From NCBI RefSeq assembly GCF_900090285.1, contig NZ_LT607754.1, positions 5,420,001 through 5,484,000 of the forward strand: DNA of 64,000 bases. Reading direction: 5' to 3'. Origin of the DNA: Micromonospora inositola. GTDB taxonomy: Bacteria > Actinomycetota > Actinomycetes > Mycobacteriales > Micromonosporaceae. The translations under genes were made by a program, and so were the position numbers. Below, piece by piece: positions 26,669-35,698 of the stretch (the stretch's first letter is position 1; the number at the start of each line of letters is the position of its first letter). The notes under the pieces were generated by a model that saw only the letters and a program-made list of their open reading frames with translations, was not told the origin of the DNA and made no database searches.

Positions 26669-28426
26669 ATGACCGACCCATCGGCAGAGGCACTTCACGG
26701 CCCGCCTGGCGACGTGGACCCGCAGCACCTGACGGTGGGCCGGCTGCTGCAGGAACGGTTGCTCCGCCCGGCCCGTACGACGGCGTCCGCCCAGCTGCTC
26801 GACGCCGCCGTCACCTGGTGCCTGCCGTGGGACGAGGTCCAGACCAGCGTCGACCCCCTGCCCGGAGTTGTCGTCCATGCCCGGGCCGAGCAGGTCCGAC
26901 CGGCACTGCTTGCCGGTCTCGGCCGGCGCAGCGCCGCGGCGATCGTCGTCGCCGGCGGCGCCGGCGATCTTCCCGACCCGGCCTGCGGGCTGCCGGTGAT
27001 CCACGTCGGTGCGCACGTCGGGTTCCGTCAGCTCAGTCAGCTGGTGGCGGAACTCGTCCTGGCCCGGGACACCCACGTCCTCCGCTACGGCCTGAGGGTG
27101 CACCGCTCGCTGGTGGAGTTGCTGTACCGCGGGGCCGGGTTGGCCGCGCTCGGGCACCAGATGGCCCGGCTGTCCGGGTGCACGGCGGCCATCCTCGACC
27201 CGCAGTACCGCGTCCTGGCGTTCGAACCCAGCCGCGACCGCGTGTTCGAGGCGGCGGCGGTCGCGGACGCGCTGCGCGAGGACGCGTCCGGCGTGACGGC
27301 GGACAGCGCGTCACCGGGTCGTGACGCCGCGGCGGGACCAAGGCCGGCCGCTACCGAGCAGCCGCCCGCCGGGCCCCAGGTTCGGACGCTGCTGATCGAC
27401 GGGATCAGCGCGACGTGCGTGCTCAATCCGATCCTGCTCAGCGGTCGCCACGACGGCTGGGTGGTCATCGTGGAGTCGGCCGACCCGCCCAGCCCGCACG
27501 AGGTCGCGCAGCACCGCGTGGTCGTCGAGCAGGCCGCCACCATCGTAGGCACCGAGATGCTGCGCCTGCGCAGCGTGGAGCAGGCTGAGGAGCGGGCGCG
27601 GGGCGACTTCGTCCACGCGCTGCTGCACGGCCGTTTCTCGAACCAGCACGAGTTGGAAGCCCGGGCGGCACACTACGACTTCCCGGTCGGGGCGACCTAC
27701 GGCGTGGTCGTCGCGAACGGACTCGGCTCGGTCGGCAGCCCCGACTCCCCGACCGCCCTGTTCCAACTGGCCCGGCACGCGGCCCGCCTCGACGCCCGGC
27801 CGAACGGGCACACGCTGGCGACGGTCGTCGGCGACGTGCTCGCGGTGGTCCGGCAGGTCAACCCGACGGGCCGCCGGGACTCGCCGGACGCGCAGGACCG
27901 GGCGCTGGCGGACTTCGCCCGCACCCTGCAGGCGGAGTTGGAACGGAGAACCCAGCGCCCGGTGGCCGTGGCACACGGGCGCTGCGTCGGCGGCGCCGGC
28001 CGCATCTTCGACAGCTACCGGGAGGCGCGCATCGCGCTCGGGATCCGGAACCGTCTTGGCATGGACCAGGTCTGCGGCTTCCAGGACCTGAGGGTGTTCG
28101 CCGCCCTGGTGGAGCTCGCGGAGAGCCCGCAGGGGCGTGCCTTCGCCCGGGACATGCTGGCCCCGCTCCGCGACTCCCGCGCCGGCGGGAGCGGCTTGGA
28201 GCAGGCGGTCATCGCCTACGTCGCATCCGGCGGCAACCTCAACGCCGCCGCGCGGGAACTGCACATCCACCGCAACACGATGCTCTACAAGCTCGACCGC
28301 GCGTCACGGCTGCTGCAACTGGATCTGCGGGAGGCCGAGCACCAGTTCGCGGTGTGGCTGGCGCACAAGCTCAACCTGCTCGCCGAGACGGTGACGGCCG
28401 TCGACCGCGATCTCAGCCCGACGTAG
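26669..28426 (+). CDS. PucR family transcriptional regulator
   Basis: 585 residues from ATG 26669, chosen for AAGGAG six bases upstream. The N-terminal third is a purine-catabolism-regulator-like domain (LTVGRLLQERLL, QLVAELVLA), the centre a GAF/GGDEF-related CdaR region (about 300-500) and the C-terminus the PucR helix-turn-helix (AVIAYVASGGNLNAAARELH, IHRNTMLYKLDRA, about 525-570). PucR proteins usually activate nitrogen-compound catabolism in response to a substrate. It is central in the island, and TGCACA sites at its own promoter, the second transporter and the diiron-oxidase operon suggest it controls all three. Its 3' end overlaps the MFS gene tail-to-tail by 14 bases. Confidence 0.87.
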   Translation: MTDPSAEALHGPPGDVDPQHLTVGRLLQERLLRPARTTASAQLLDAAVTWCLPWDEVQTSVDPLPGVVVHARAEQVRPALLAGLGRRSAAAIVVAGGAGDLPDPACGLPVIHVGAHVGFRQLSQLVAELVLARDTHVLRYGLRVHRSLVELLYRGAGLAALGHQMARLSGCTAAILDPQYRVLAFEPSRDRVFEAAAVADALREDASGVTADSASPGRDAAAGPRPAATEQPPAGPQVRTLLIDGISATCVLNPILLSGRHDGWVVIVESADPPSPHEVAQHRVVVEQAATIVGTEMLRLRSVEQAEERARGDFVHALLHGRFSNQHELEARAAHYDFPVGATYGVVVANGLGSVGSPDSPTALFQLARHAARLDARPNGHTLATVVGDVLAVVRQVNPTGRRDSPDAQDRALADFARTLQAELERRTQRPVAVAHGRCVGGAGRIFDSYREARIALGIRNRLGMDQVCGFQDLRVFAALVELAESPQGRAFARDMLAPLRDSRAGGSGLEQAVIAYVASGGNLNAAARELHIHRNTMLYKLDRASRLLQLDLREAEHQFAVWLAHKLNLLAETVTAVDRDLSPT

Positions 28427-29852
28427 TGGCCGGCGACGTCCGGTCGGTGTCGAGCGGGGACGGGTCAGGGCCGGCGAAGCTGACCACCAGCCCGACGGCG
28501 GCGATCACCGTGCATCCGGCGAAGAGCAGCAGCAGATTGCCGTGCGGGTAGACGACCGCCACCCAGGCCGCGCCCAGCGCCGACCCGCCGAAGCGCATCA
28601 TGTTGAACAGTCCGAGGGCCGCGCCCGATCTGCCTGCGGGTGACCGGGTCGCCCCGGCGGCGGAGGGTGTCTGGACGAGGGCCACCCCCACACCCACCGC
28701 GAGAAGCAGCGCGACGAGCAGCGCGGTGCTCCGGCCGGCGTTGCCCGCGTACAGCCCCAGCAGCAGTTCCGCCGTGCCGAGCAGGACCAGACCGGTGCGC
28801 AGGATCCAGCGCGGCCGGCCGCGTTCGCTGAGCAGGCCGACGACGGGGGCCAACACGGCCATGGCGGCGGGCAGGGCGAGTACCAGCAGACCGGTGACGG
28901 CGGTGGCCCACCCGAGGGTCCCGGTGACATACAGCGGAACCGCGACGAGCGTGGCGGCGAGGCAGAACATCTGGGCGGCCGCGGCGACCGTGCTACGCAG
29001 GAATCGTGACTCGACGATGAGACGCGGCCGGATGATGGGCGCCGCCGCGTTGGCGGAGGAGATGACGAAGATCGCCAGCAGGCCGACGCCCGCCACCGCG
29101 AGCGTGACGGTGAGCCAGGTCGGCACCACGTGCTGCGGGACGGCGGTGGCGGCCGTCATCACCAACGCGGCACCGAGCGTCAACGACACCGCGCCGGGCC
29201 AGTGCAGCGCGGTGGCGTGCCCGCGGTCGTCCGGCACCACCAGGACGGTGGCGACGAGCAGGATCACCGCCACCGGCGCGAGGCACCAGAAGATCGCCCG
29301 CCAGCCGGCGAGGTCAGCCAGCAGACCGCCCAGCGGCGGGCCGATGGCCTGTCCGATCCCGTTGGCGGCCGCCCAGGCGCTCATCGTGCGGGTCCGCTGG
29401 CTCGGCCCGTAGATGCTGCCGAGCATGCCCATGACCGCCGGCGGGTAGGCCGCACATGCCATGCCCTGCAGGGCGCGCATCGCGACGAGGACAGGCAGCG
29501 ACGGGGCCAGCGCCGCCCCCACCATGGCGACCGCCATGAGGGCCAGGGACGCGATGACGGTACGGCGTCGTCCGAACCGGTCGCCCACCCAGCCGCTCAA
29601 CGCCATGCCCGTGGCGAGGACCAGGACGAAGCTGCTCACCACGAGCACGCCGGAGGACAGCGAGACGCCGAGATCGGCGGTGATGTCGCGCAACGGCACA
29701 TTCAGCACATTGTTGATGACGGTGCCGAGCAGCGTGGCACCGAGCAGGGTCAGCAGTACGGCGGGTCCCGCCCGCTTTCGCTGCGGCGGAGCCTCGAGGG
29801 CCGGCGTAGCCAACGACGGGGCGCCTCCAACCCGCAGCCGGGTGTCCCGCAC
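28413..29852 (-). CDS. MFS transporter (DHA2-like)
   Basis: 479 residues, about 14 hydrophobic segments. It has the conserved MFS motif A GWVGDRFGRRR, ALQGMACAAYPPAVMGML, and a motif C-like GIGQAIGPPLGGLL, typical of proton-driven exporters. The first helix has NNVLNVPLRDI in place of LD.T.VNVALP, so it is a divergent DHA2 member. It may export a catabolic intermediate or import the substrate. It converges on pucR and is divergent from the second paralogous transporter, whose upstream region holds several TGCACA sites that could serve both promoters. Confidence 0.87.
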   Translation of the reverse strand: MRDTRLRVGGAPSLATPALEAPPQRKRAGPAVLLTLLGATLLGTVINNVLNVPLRDITADLGVSLSSGVLVVSSFVLVLATGMALSGWVGDRFGRRRTVIASLALMAVAMVGAALAPSLPVLVAMRALQGMACAAYPPAVMGMLGSIYGPSQRTRTMSAWAAANGIGQAIGPPLGGLLADLAGWRAIFWCLAPVAVILLVATVLVVPDDRGHATALHWPGAVSLTLGAALVMTAATAVPQHVVPTWLTVTLAVAGVGLLAIFVISSANAAAPIIRPRLIVESRFLRSTVAAAAQMFCLAATLVAVPLYVTGTLGWATAVTGLLVLALPAAMAVLAPVVGLLSERGRPRWILRTGLVLLGTAELLLGLYAGNAGRSTALLVALLLAVGVGVALVQTPSAAGATRSPAGRSGAALGLFNMMRFGGSALGAAWVAVVYPHGNLLLLFAGCTVIAAVGLVVSFAGPDPSPLDTDRTSPATTSG

Positions 29853-29932
29853 GTCCCGTCCTTCCCGTCGTCTGCGCAGATCACATACCGTTCGAGACTG
29901 CGCCGTGACCGTCGGATGACGCTACGGCACCC

Positions 29933-29989
29933 TGCACAATCTTTGACCGCCGGCCTGTGCACATGGCTGATAGACGCTGACCTTGCACA
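29933..29989. promoter_or_regulatory. Cluster of TGCACA half-sites upstream of transporter copy 2
   Basis: TGCACA occurs at 29933-29938, 29958-29963 (within CTGTGCACATGG) and 29984-29989, spaced about 25 bases apart, i.e. roughly regular helical spacing. It lies between the divergent MFS gene and transporter copy 2. The form CTGTGCACA recurs at 38254-38262. Candidate PucR binding region. Confidence 0.5.
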
Positions 29990-30040
29990 CGCGGAGTCTG
30001 ACGTGCAATCAACTCCCTGCAAGAGGCAGTGAGGTAGCAG

Positions 30041-31636
30041 ATGCAGCTAACGGCGGCCCACTGGGTCTATCTAGCCGGCGTTGTCGTCATCATCGCGACG
30101 ATGATCGCCAGAAAGAACATCGTAGTCCCGGCCGTGGTCGCGACCCTCGCGACCGCGCTCGTCTTCTCGCACAGCGTCATCCGCGGGCTCTCCGCGGTGT
30201 TCAACGCCAGCCTCGTGGCGGCAACGAACCTGTTCAACATCTTCCTGATCATCGCGCTCGTGACCGCGATGCTGCACTCGTTGCAGGCGATCGGCGCCGA
30301 TCGGAAGATGGTCGTCCCGTTCCGAGGCGTGATGCGCAACGGCCACCTCGCCTTCTGGACGCTGGTGGTCGTCACGTACTTCATCTCGCTGTTCTTCTGG
30401 CCGACCCCGGCGGTGCCGCTGATCGGCGCGGTGCTCATCCCGGTGGCGATCCGCGCGGGTCTGCGGCCGATGGCCGTCGGCCTGGTCGTGGCGATCGCGG
30501 GCCAGGGCATGGCCCTCTCCTCCGACTACGTCATCCGGGTCGCCCCCGGGCTGTCGGCGAAGGCGGCGGGAGCGGACGCGAACGTGGTCGCCGACCGCGC
30601 CATGGTGCTGTCACTCGTCGTCGGTGGGGTCGCTCTCGCGGTCGCCTACCTGATGGAGTTCCGCACGATGCGCCAACCAGACCCGGCCCTGCTCGTCGAG
30701 TGGGAGTCGACGGCAGACGGCAGCGGTGAACGCGCGAGGGACCTGGCGGTCACCGAGCGGGAGCGCGAGCTGGTCGGCGCGGGCGAACGGCCGGCCGGTG
30801 GCGGGGACGTCCCGTCCCTGCGGGGCGGACCGCCGACGACCGGGCACGGCGTCGCGCTACGGGAGGAGTACGACGAGGAGCTGCGGGACGGCCCCGAAGA
30901 GTCAGCCGGCAGCTACCGCGGCAACCCCCTCGTACCGACCTTCTTCGCCATCTTCGTGCCGGTGGCCTACCTGGCGCTGATCGTGTACATGGTGGTCGCG
31001 AAGTTCTCCGACAGCGTGCCCGACCTGCGCGGCGGCGACGCCGCCGCCCTGGTCGGCGGCATCGCGGCCCTCATCGTCTTCCTGGCGGCGCTCGCCGGTG
31101 ACGGCAAGAGCTTCCTGGAGAGCTCCGCCGAGCACGTGGTCAACGGACTGGTGTTCGCGTTCAAGGCCATGGGGGTCGTCCTGCCGATCGCCGGCTTCTT
31201 CTTCATCGGCAACGGCGACTTCTCCGGCCAGATCCTCGGCACCGCCGATCCGGCGAAGGGGCCGGCGTTCCTGTACGACCTGGTCACGGCGGCGCAGAGC
31301 CACATCCCCCACAGCGGCTTCATCGCGGCCTTCGGCATCCTGCTAATCGGCATGATCGCGGGCCTGGAGGGGTCGGGCTTCTCCGGACTGCCGCTGACCG
31401 GGTCGCTGGCGGGCAGTCTCGGCCCGGCCGCCGGGATCAGCGCCGGGACGCTCGCCGCCGTCGGCCAGATGGGCAACATCTGGTCCGGCGGCGGCACCCT
31501 GGTCGCCTGGTCCTCACTCATCGCCGTCGCCGGTTTCGCCCGGGTGCCGGTGATCGCCCTGGCGCGCAGGTGTTTCATTCCGGTCGTCAGCGGGCTCGTC
31601 GTGGGGACCATCTTCGCGGTGGTCTTCTTCCCGTAG
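30041..31636 (+). CDS. Multi-pass membrane transporter, copy 2 of a paralogous pair
   Basis: 531 residues, same topology as the protein at 22626-24191: two hydrophobic halves with a charged central loop (about 205-290, rich in Glu/Arg). Shared motifs include HWVYLAG, ARKNIVVPA, LFNIFLIIALVTAML, FFWPTPAVPLIGA, GQGMALSSDYVI, LEGSGFSGLPLTGSLAG and SGGGTLVAWSSLIAVA. Likely an ion-coupled carrier for the island's substrate; the family name is unknown to me. ATG 30041 has GAGG six bases upstream. It converges on the diiron-oxidase operon, separated by a strong hairpin. Confidence 0.78.
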   Translation: MQLTAAHWVYLAGVVVIIATMIARKNIVVPAVVATLATALVFSHSVIRGLSAVFNASLVAATNLFNIFLIIALVTAMLHSLQAIGADRKMVVPFRGVMRNGHLAFWTLVVVTYFISLFFWPTPAVPLIGAVLIPVAIRAGLRPMAVGLVVAIAGQGMALSSDYVIRVAPGLSAKAAGADANVVADRAMVLSLVVGGVALAVAYLMEFRTMRQPDPALLVEWESTADGSGERARDLAVTERERELVGAGERPAGGGDVPSLRGGPPTTGHGVALREEYDEELRDGPEESAGSYRGNPLVPTFFAIFVPVAYLALIVYMVVAKFSDSVPDLRGGDAAALVGGIAALIVFLAALAGDGKSFLESSAEHVVNGLVFAFKAMGVVLPIAGFFFIGNGDFSGQILGTADPAKGPAFLYDLVTAAQSHIPHSGFIAAFGILLIGMIAGLEGSGFSGLPLTGSLAGSLGPAAGISAGTLAAVGQMGNIWSGGGTLVAWSSLIAVAGFARVPVIALARRCFIPVVSGLVVGTIFAVVFFP

Positions 31637-31653
31637 TGTCGGCAACACGAAGT

Positions 31654-31690
31654 GCGGAGGCGGCGGAGCAGCCATGCCCGCCGCCTCCGC
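31654..31690. terminator. Strong hairpin between transporter copy 2 and the RidA gene
   Basis: GCGGAGGCGGCGG and CCGCCGCCTCCGC form a perfect 13-bp stem with an 11-base loop, 17 bases after the transporter stop and between converging genes. Likely terminator for both sides. Confidence 0.75.
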
Positions 31691-31790
31691 CGTGCCGGCA
31701 CCGCACAACCGGGCTCTGAACCGGGGACTTCCCTCCAGCCGCTCGCCGTCCGCCGAGGGCGCAGCCGGACGGCGGAGATCCGCCCGGGGC

Positions 31791-32243
31791 TCAGTCGGCG
31801 GTCACGGCGGCGGTGAGCTCCACCTCGACCGGCGCGCCGGACGGCAGGCTCGCCACCCCGACGGCTGAACGCGCGACGGCACCGCGGTCGCCCAGCCAGT
31901 CCCGCAGCACCTCGGATGCGCCGTCGGCAACCAGAGAGTGCTGCGTGAAGTCGGGACGGCAGGCGACGTACACGGTCATCCGCAGGCATCGCCGCACCCG
32001 GTCCAGTCCCCCCACCGCCTGGGCCACCGCGGCGACGGCGTTGCTGGCCGCGATGCCGGCTGCGGCGCGCGCCTCGGCCACGGTCAGCTCCGCGCCCACC
32101 AGGCCGCGCACGGCGAGCCGGCCGTCCACCCGCGGGGTCATCCCCGCCGTGTACGCGACACCCTCGTGCACCACCACCGGCACGTAGTGGCCCTGCGGGG
32201 CCGGGGGCGCCGGCAGCCGTCCCCGGCCGGCCGGCTCAGCCAC
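31791..32243 (-). CDS. RidA family protein (enamine/imine deaminase)
   Basis: 150 residues from GTG 32243, which overlaps the end of the gamma-glutamyltransferase gene by eight bases. RidA/YjgF pattern: VVHEGVAYTAGMTPRVDG, a central helix SNAVAAVAQAVGGLDRV, and the tail ARSAVGVASLPSGAPVEVELTA with the conserved arginine that binds carboxylates. RidA proteins hydrolyse reactive enamines or imines to ketones plus ammonia. Last gene of the diiron-oxidase operon. An imine formed by the oxidase or released from its product would be its natural target. Confidence 0.85.
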   Translation of the reverse strand: MAEPAGRGRLPAPPAPQGHYVPVVVHEGVAYTAGMTPRVDGRLAVRGLVGAELTVAEARAAAGIAASNAVAAVAQAVGGLDRVRRCLRMTVYVACRPDFTQHSLVADGASEVLRDWLGDRGAVARSAVGVASLPSGAPVEVELTAAVTAD

Positions 32244-33843
32244 CGAGCACCACCCCGTCCTGCCGGGGGTCGGCGCCACCGGCGAGGCAGCCGAGCCGCT
32301 CGTCCACCGAGACCACCAGGGCACTCCCGCCCGCGTCCCACGGCCCCACCACCCGGACCGGGTGTCCGGCGGCGCGCAGCCCCGCGAGGGTCCGCTCGCC
32401 CAGCCGCGACTCGCAGATCAGCTCGTCGGGGGCCCCCACCACGTCCGAGTCGCTGCCCGGGAACACCGTGAACCGCGGCGCCGACACCGCCTCCTGCGGA
32501 TCCAGGCCGTGGTCGATCAGGTGCGACAGCACCTGCATGTTCCACTGCACCTGTCCGTCACCGCCGGGCGTGTTGCCGACGTGCCGCAGGGCTCCACCGG
32601 CGTCGGTCACCAACCACGCAAGGCAGGTGTGCAGCGGACGGCGCCGCGGTCGCACCTGGTTCGGGTGTCCCTCGACCAGGTACGCGCCGCGCCCCAGCCG
32701 ATTGTTGAGCATGATGCCGGTGCCCGGGATGGTGATCCGGGCGCCGAAGGTGAAGGCGAGCGAGTGGATGAAGCTGACCGCACGGCCGTCGCCGTCGACC
32801 GCGACTGTCGTCGTGGTGTCCCCGTCCGGCGTCAACCCGGCCGTCGCGAGTGGATGCCGTCCGGCGGCCAGCTTCGCCCGCACGTCCGCGACCGCCTCGG
32901 GCCGCAGCAGCGCCCGCCAGGCGTCCGTGTCGGCGCCGCACCGGTCCCAACGGTCCCGGAAGCCCTGGCGGGCGGCTCCGGCGAGCCAGCCGACCGCGTC
33001 GACGCTCAGCCACGGCAGGCCGGAGAGCATCCCGTCGCAGACGGCCGCCTGCTGCAGGACCATCCAGCCCGGTGTGGGCGGCGGTGACGTGTGCATGACC
33101 AGGTCGCCGTACCGGCCGGCGATCGCCTCGCCCTCGAGGGGGACGCCGGAGGCCGCCCACTCGTCGCCGTTGAACGGAGCGCCGGCCGCCGCCAGTGCGG
33201 CCACCGCGCGATCGGCCAGTTCGCCGGTGTAGAGGGCGCCGGGATCGGCCGCCAGCAGCCGCAGCGAGGCGGCGAGTTCCGGCTGTGGGAGCCGTTCGCC
33301 GACCTGCGGGGCCCGACCGTTGCGCAGGAACGTCCGTCGGGCCCCGTCGTCGGTGCGCAGCTGCGCCTCGTGTTCGACGATGTCCGCGCGGGTCTTCCGG
33401 GTGCAGGGCAGACCACGTTGGGCGGCGGCGATCGCCGGCGCCCACAACTCGGGGAGGCTGCGCGTCGCCCCGCGGGCGTGCAGCGCGGCGATCGCGGTCA
33501 CCGCACCCGGAGCCGCCACGGCCAGCGCCCCGGTGAGTGGAATCGCGGACAGGCCCCGCGCGCGGTAGAACTCCAGGTCGCCGCCGTCCGGCCCGTACCC
33601 GCTGCCGTTGATGGTCCACACCGACCCGTCCGGCTCCCGGACCACGGCGAAGGCGTCGCCGCCGACGCCGCACTGGCCCGGCAGCGCCAACCAGGACATC
33701 GCGGCCATCGCCACCGTCGCATCGATCGCGGTGCCGCCGTCGGCGAGCACGCGGTGGCCGACGGCGGTGACTCCCGGGTGGCTCGAGATCGCCATGTGCT
33801 CGCCGGCGAGAACCGGGTTACGGGTCGGTGCCGGCCAGTCCAC
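32236..33843 (-). CDS. Gamma-glutamyltransferase-like Ntn hydrolase
   Basis: 535 residues from GTG 33843 (GGGAG five bases upstream; GTGs at 33849 and 33858 are alternatives). The family opening is AISSHPGVTAVGHRVLADGG and TAIDATVAMA. The autoprocessing and catalytic threonine lies in GDTTTTVAVDGDGRAVS, where classical enzymes have TTHFSVVD; the His is a Thr here. HVGNTPGGDGQVQWNMQVL and the C-terminal domain are intact. No signal peptide, unlike periplasmic GGT, so it should act in the cytoplasm. It may hydrolyse a gamma-glutamyl or other amide in the pathway. Sixth gene of the operon. Confidence 0.85.
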   Translation of the reverse strand: MDWPAPTRNPVLAGEHMAISSHPGVTAVGHRVLADGGTAIDATVAMAAMSWLALPGQCGVGGDAFAVVREPDGSVWTINGSGYGPDGGDLEFYRARGLSAIPLTGALAVAAPGAVTAIAALHARGATRSLPELWAPAIAAAQRGLPCTRKTRADIVEHEAQLRTDDGARRTFLRNGRAPQVGERLPQPELAASLRLLAADPGALYTGELADRAVAALAAAGAPFNGDEWAASGVPLEGEAIAGRYGDLVMHTSPPPTPGWMVLQQAAVCDGMLSGLPWLSVDAVGWLAGAARQGFRDRWDRCGADTDAWRALLRPEAVADVRAKLAAGRHPLATAGLTPDGDTTTTVAVDGDGRAVSFIHSLAFTFGARITIPGTGIMLNNRLGRGAYLVEGHPNQVRPRRRPLHTCLAWLVTDAGGALRHVGNTPGGDGQVQWNMQVLSHLIDHGLDPQEAVSAPRFTVFPGSDSDVVGAPDELICESRLGERTLAGLRAAGHPVRVVGPWDAGGSALVVSVDERLGCLAGGADPRQDGVVLGG

Positions 33844-33854
33844 GCTCACTCCCG

Positions 33855-34265
33855 TCACCTCACCGGTTTGCGTCGGCGCGGGCCACCGGTCGCGATGTCC
33901 TCCGGCGTCACGCCCACGTAGATCTGCCCGTCCTCCTCCCGCACCGGGAACGTCTTGATCGGTTCGGTGGCGGGCGGGCAGACCGGCTCGCCCGTCTCGA
34001 GATCGAAGACGCTGCCGTGGCAGGAGCAGCCGATGCCGTCGTCGACGAGCTTGCCCGACGAGAGCAGGCAGTCCAGGTGCGTGCAGTAGTTCGACGTCGC
34101 GTACGCCTTGCCCTGGAAGCGGGCAACACACAGCTCCAGGCTGTCGGCGTAGAACCGGCGGACGTACCCGTCGGGCACCTGACCGGAGCGGGCGACGCAA
34201 ACGAATCTGGCGGCGCCCGGCTCCGCTCCCGCGTGCGGGGTGCCGGTGGCCTCGGGCGTGCTCAT
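33855..34265 (-). CDS. Rieske [2Fe-2S] protein, second of the operon
   Basis: 136 residues. The iron-sulphur ligands are C61-x-H63 (CTHLDCLL) and C80-S-C-H83 (CSCHGSVFD), in the usual Rieske frame; the domain covers about residues 20-122, and both tails are polar. No catalytic oxygenase domain is attached, so it is a soluble electron carrier. Its ATG overlaps the aldehyde dehydrogenase stop (ATGA). Having two Rieske carriers in one operon suggests two electron-requiring steps or a dedicated carrier for each partner. Confidence 0.87.
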   Translation of the reverse strand: MSTPEATGTPHAGAEPGAARFVCVARSGQVPDGYVRRFYADSLELCVARFQGKAYATSNYCTHLDCLLSSGKLVDDGIGCSCHGSVFDLETGEPVCPPATEPIKTFPVREEDGQIYVGVTPEDIATGGPRRRKPVR

Positions 34266-35698
34266 GAGCCCACGTACACGGTCTTGTCGACGGTGTAGAA
34301 GTGCATCATCGTCTCCCCTGCCTGTTCCTTGAACGTCTGGGTGCTGGAGTTCTTCAGCCCACCGAAGGGGGCGTTCATCGCCATGCCGGTGGTCGGCTGG
34401 TTGATCTTGACAAGGCCGCTGTCGACCCGCCGGGCGAAATCGAGCGCGCGGCCCAGGTCGCGGGTGACGATCCCGGCCGACAGACCGTACGCCGTGTCGT
34501 TGGCGACGCTGATCGCGTCGTCGAAGGATCCGACGCGCAGCACGCCCAGAACCGGTCCGAAGATCTCCTCCTGCGCCAGCGGCGACGACGGGTCGACGTC
34601 GGTGAAGACCGCCGGGCGGACGAAGTTGCCGTGTTCCAGGCCCGGACCGAGTGGCTCGTCACCGGCGCGGAGGCGGGCGTTGGCGGCCGCCGCGAGGTTG
34701 AGGTAGTGCCGGGTCTTGTCCAGTTGGGCGCGGGTCGCGAGGGGGCCCATCTGCACGCCGTCGGAGAGCCCGTCGCCCACCCGGCGAGCGCGGGCGAGTG
34801 CGACCACCCGCTCGACGAGCGCGTCGTGCACCGCGTCGTGGACGATCAGCCGGCTGGTGCCGGTGCACGCCTGGCCGCTGAGGCCGAACGCCCCGCGGAC
34901 CACGATGTCGGCCGCCCGGTCCAGGTCGGCGTCCTCCAGCACGATCACCGGGTTCTTGCCGCCCATCTCCAGTTGGCAGCGCTGGCTGGGTCCGACCGCG
35001 CGGTGGATGGCCGCCCCGACGTCAGAGGAGCCGGTGAAGGTCACCGCACCCACCCGCGGATCCGCGACCAGCGCCGCCCCGGCCTCCCCGCCACCCTGCA
35101 CGAGGGCGAGCGCACCGGCCGGGACGCCCGCGTCGAGCAGCGCCTCGACCAGCCGCTGCCCCATCAGCGGGGTCACCTCGCTCGGTTTGAACACCACCCC
35201 GTTGCCCGCCGCCAACGCCGGACCGAGCTTGCGCGACGGGATGTTCAGCGGGAAGTTCCACGGAGTGATGGCCACGACGACGCCGACCGGTTCCCGGGAG
35301 GTGTAGACGAGGCTGCCGTCTCCCGTGGCGTACGTGCTGCCGGCGACGCGCAGCGCCTCACCCGCGTAGAACCGGAGGTTCGACGGGGTCCGGCGGGTCT
35401 CGGTGAGCGCCTCGGCGAGCGTCTTGCCTTCCTCACGGACCAGGTCCCGGGCGAGGTGGTCGGCGCGGGCGGCGAGGATGTCCGCGGCGCGGTGCAGGAC
35501 CGCCGCCCGCGCCTCCGGACCGCGCTCCGCCCAGTCCCGGTAGCCGGCCGCGACCGCGGTCACCGCGTCGTGCGCGTCCTTCGCGTCCGAATCCGGGAAG
35601 ACCGCGACGACCTCGCGCTCGTCAGCGGGGTTCCGCCGCTCGCGGGTACGCCCGCTGGCCGAGCCCACCCACGCACCACCGATGAAGTTGCCCTTCAC
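34262..35698 (-). CDS. NAD(P)-dependent aldehyde dehydrogenase
   Basis: 478 residues from GTG 35698 (GGAGG seven bases upstream; overlap GTGA with the reductase stop). Family landmarks: ITPWNFPLNIPSRKLGPALA, FTGSSDVGAAI, catalytic Glu in LEMGGKNPVIVL and catalytic Cys in SGQACTGTSRLIV; EEIFGPVLGVLR and the C-terminal FGGLKNSS are present. The sequence leans toward the aldehyde dehydrogenases acting on 2,5-dioxovalerate and similar semialdehydes (impression only). In this operon it would oxidise the aldehyde left after oxidative cleavage. A longer upstream open frame is antisense noise. Confidence 0.9.
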   Translation of the reverse strand: MKGNFIGGAWVGSASGRTRERRNPADEREVVAVFPDSDAKDAHDAVTAVAAGYRDWAERGPEARAAVLHRAADILAARADHLARDLVREEGKTLAEALTETRRTPSNLRFYAGEALRVAGSTYATGDGSLVYTSREPVGVVVAITPWNFPLNIPSRKLGPALAAGNGVVFKPSEVTPLMGQRLVEALLDAGVPAGALALVQGGGEAGAALVADPRVGAVTFTGSSDVGAAIHRAVGPSQRCQLEMGGKNPVIVLEDADLDRAADIVVRGAFGLSGQACTGTSRLIVHDAVHDALVERVVALARARRVGDGLSDGVQMGPLATRAQLDKTRHYLNLAAAANARLRAGDEPLGPGLEHGNFVRPAVFTDVDPSSPLAQEEIFGPVLGVLRVGSFDDAISVANDTAYGLSAGIVTRDLGRALDFARRVDSGLVKINQPTTGMAMNAPFGGLKNSSTQTFKEQAGETMMHFYTVDKTVYVGS

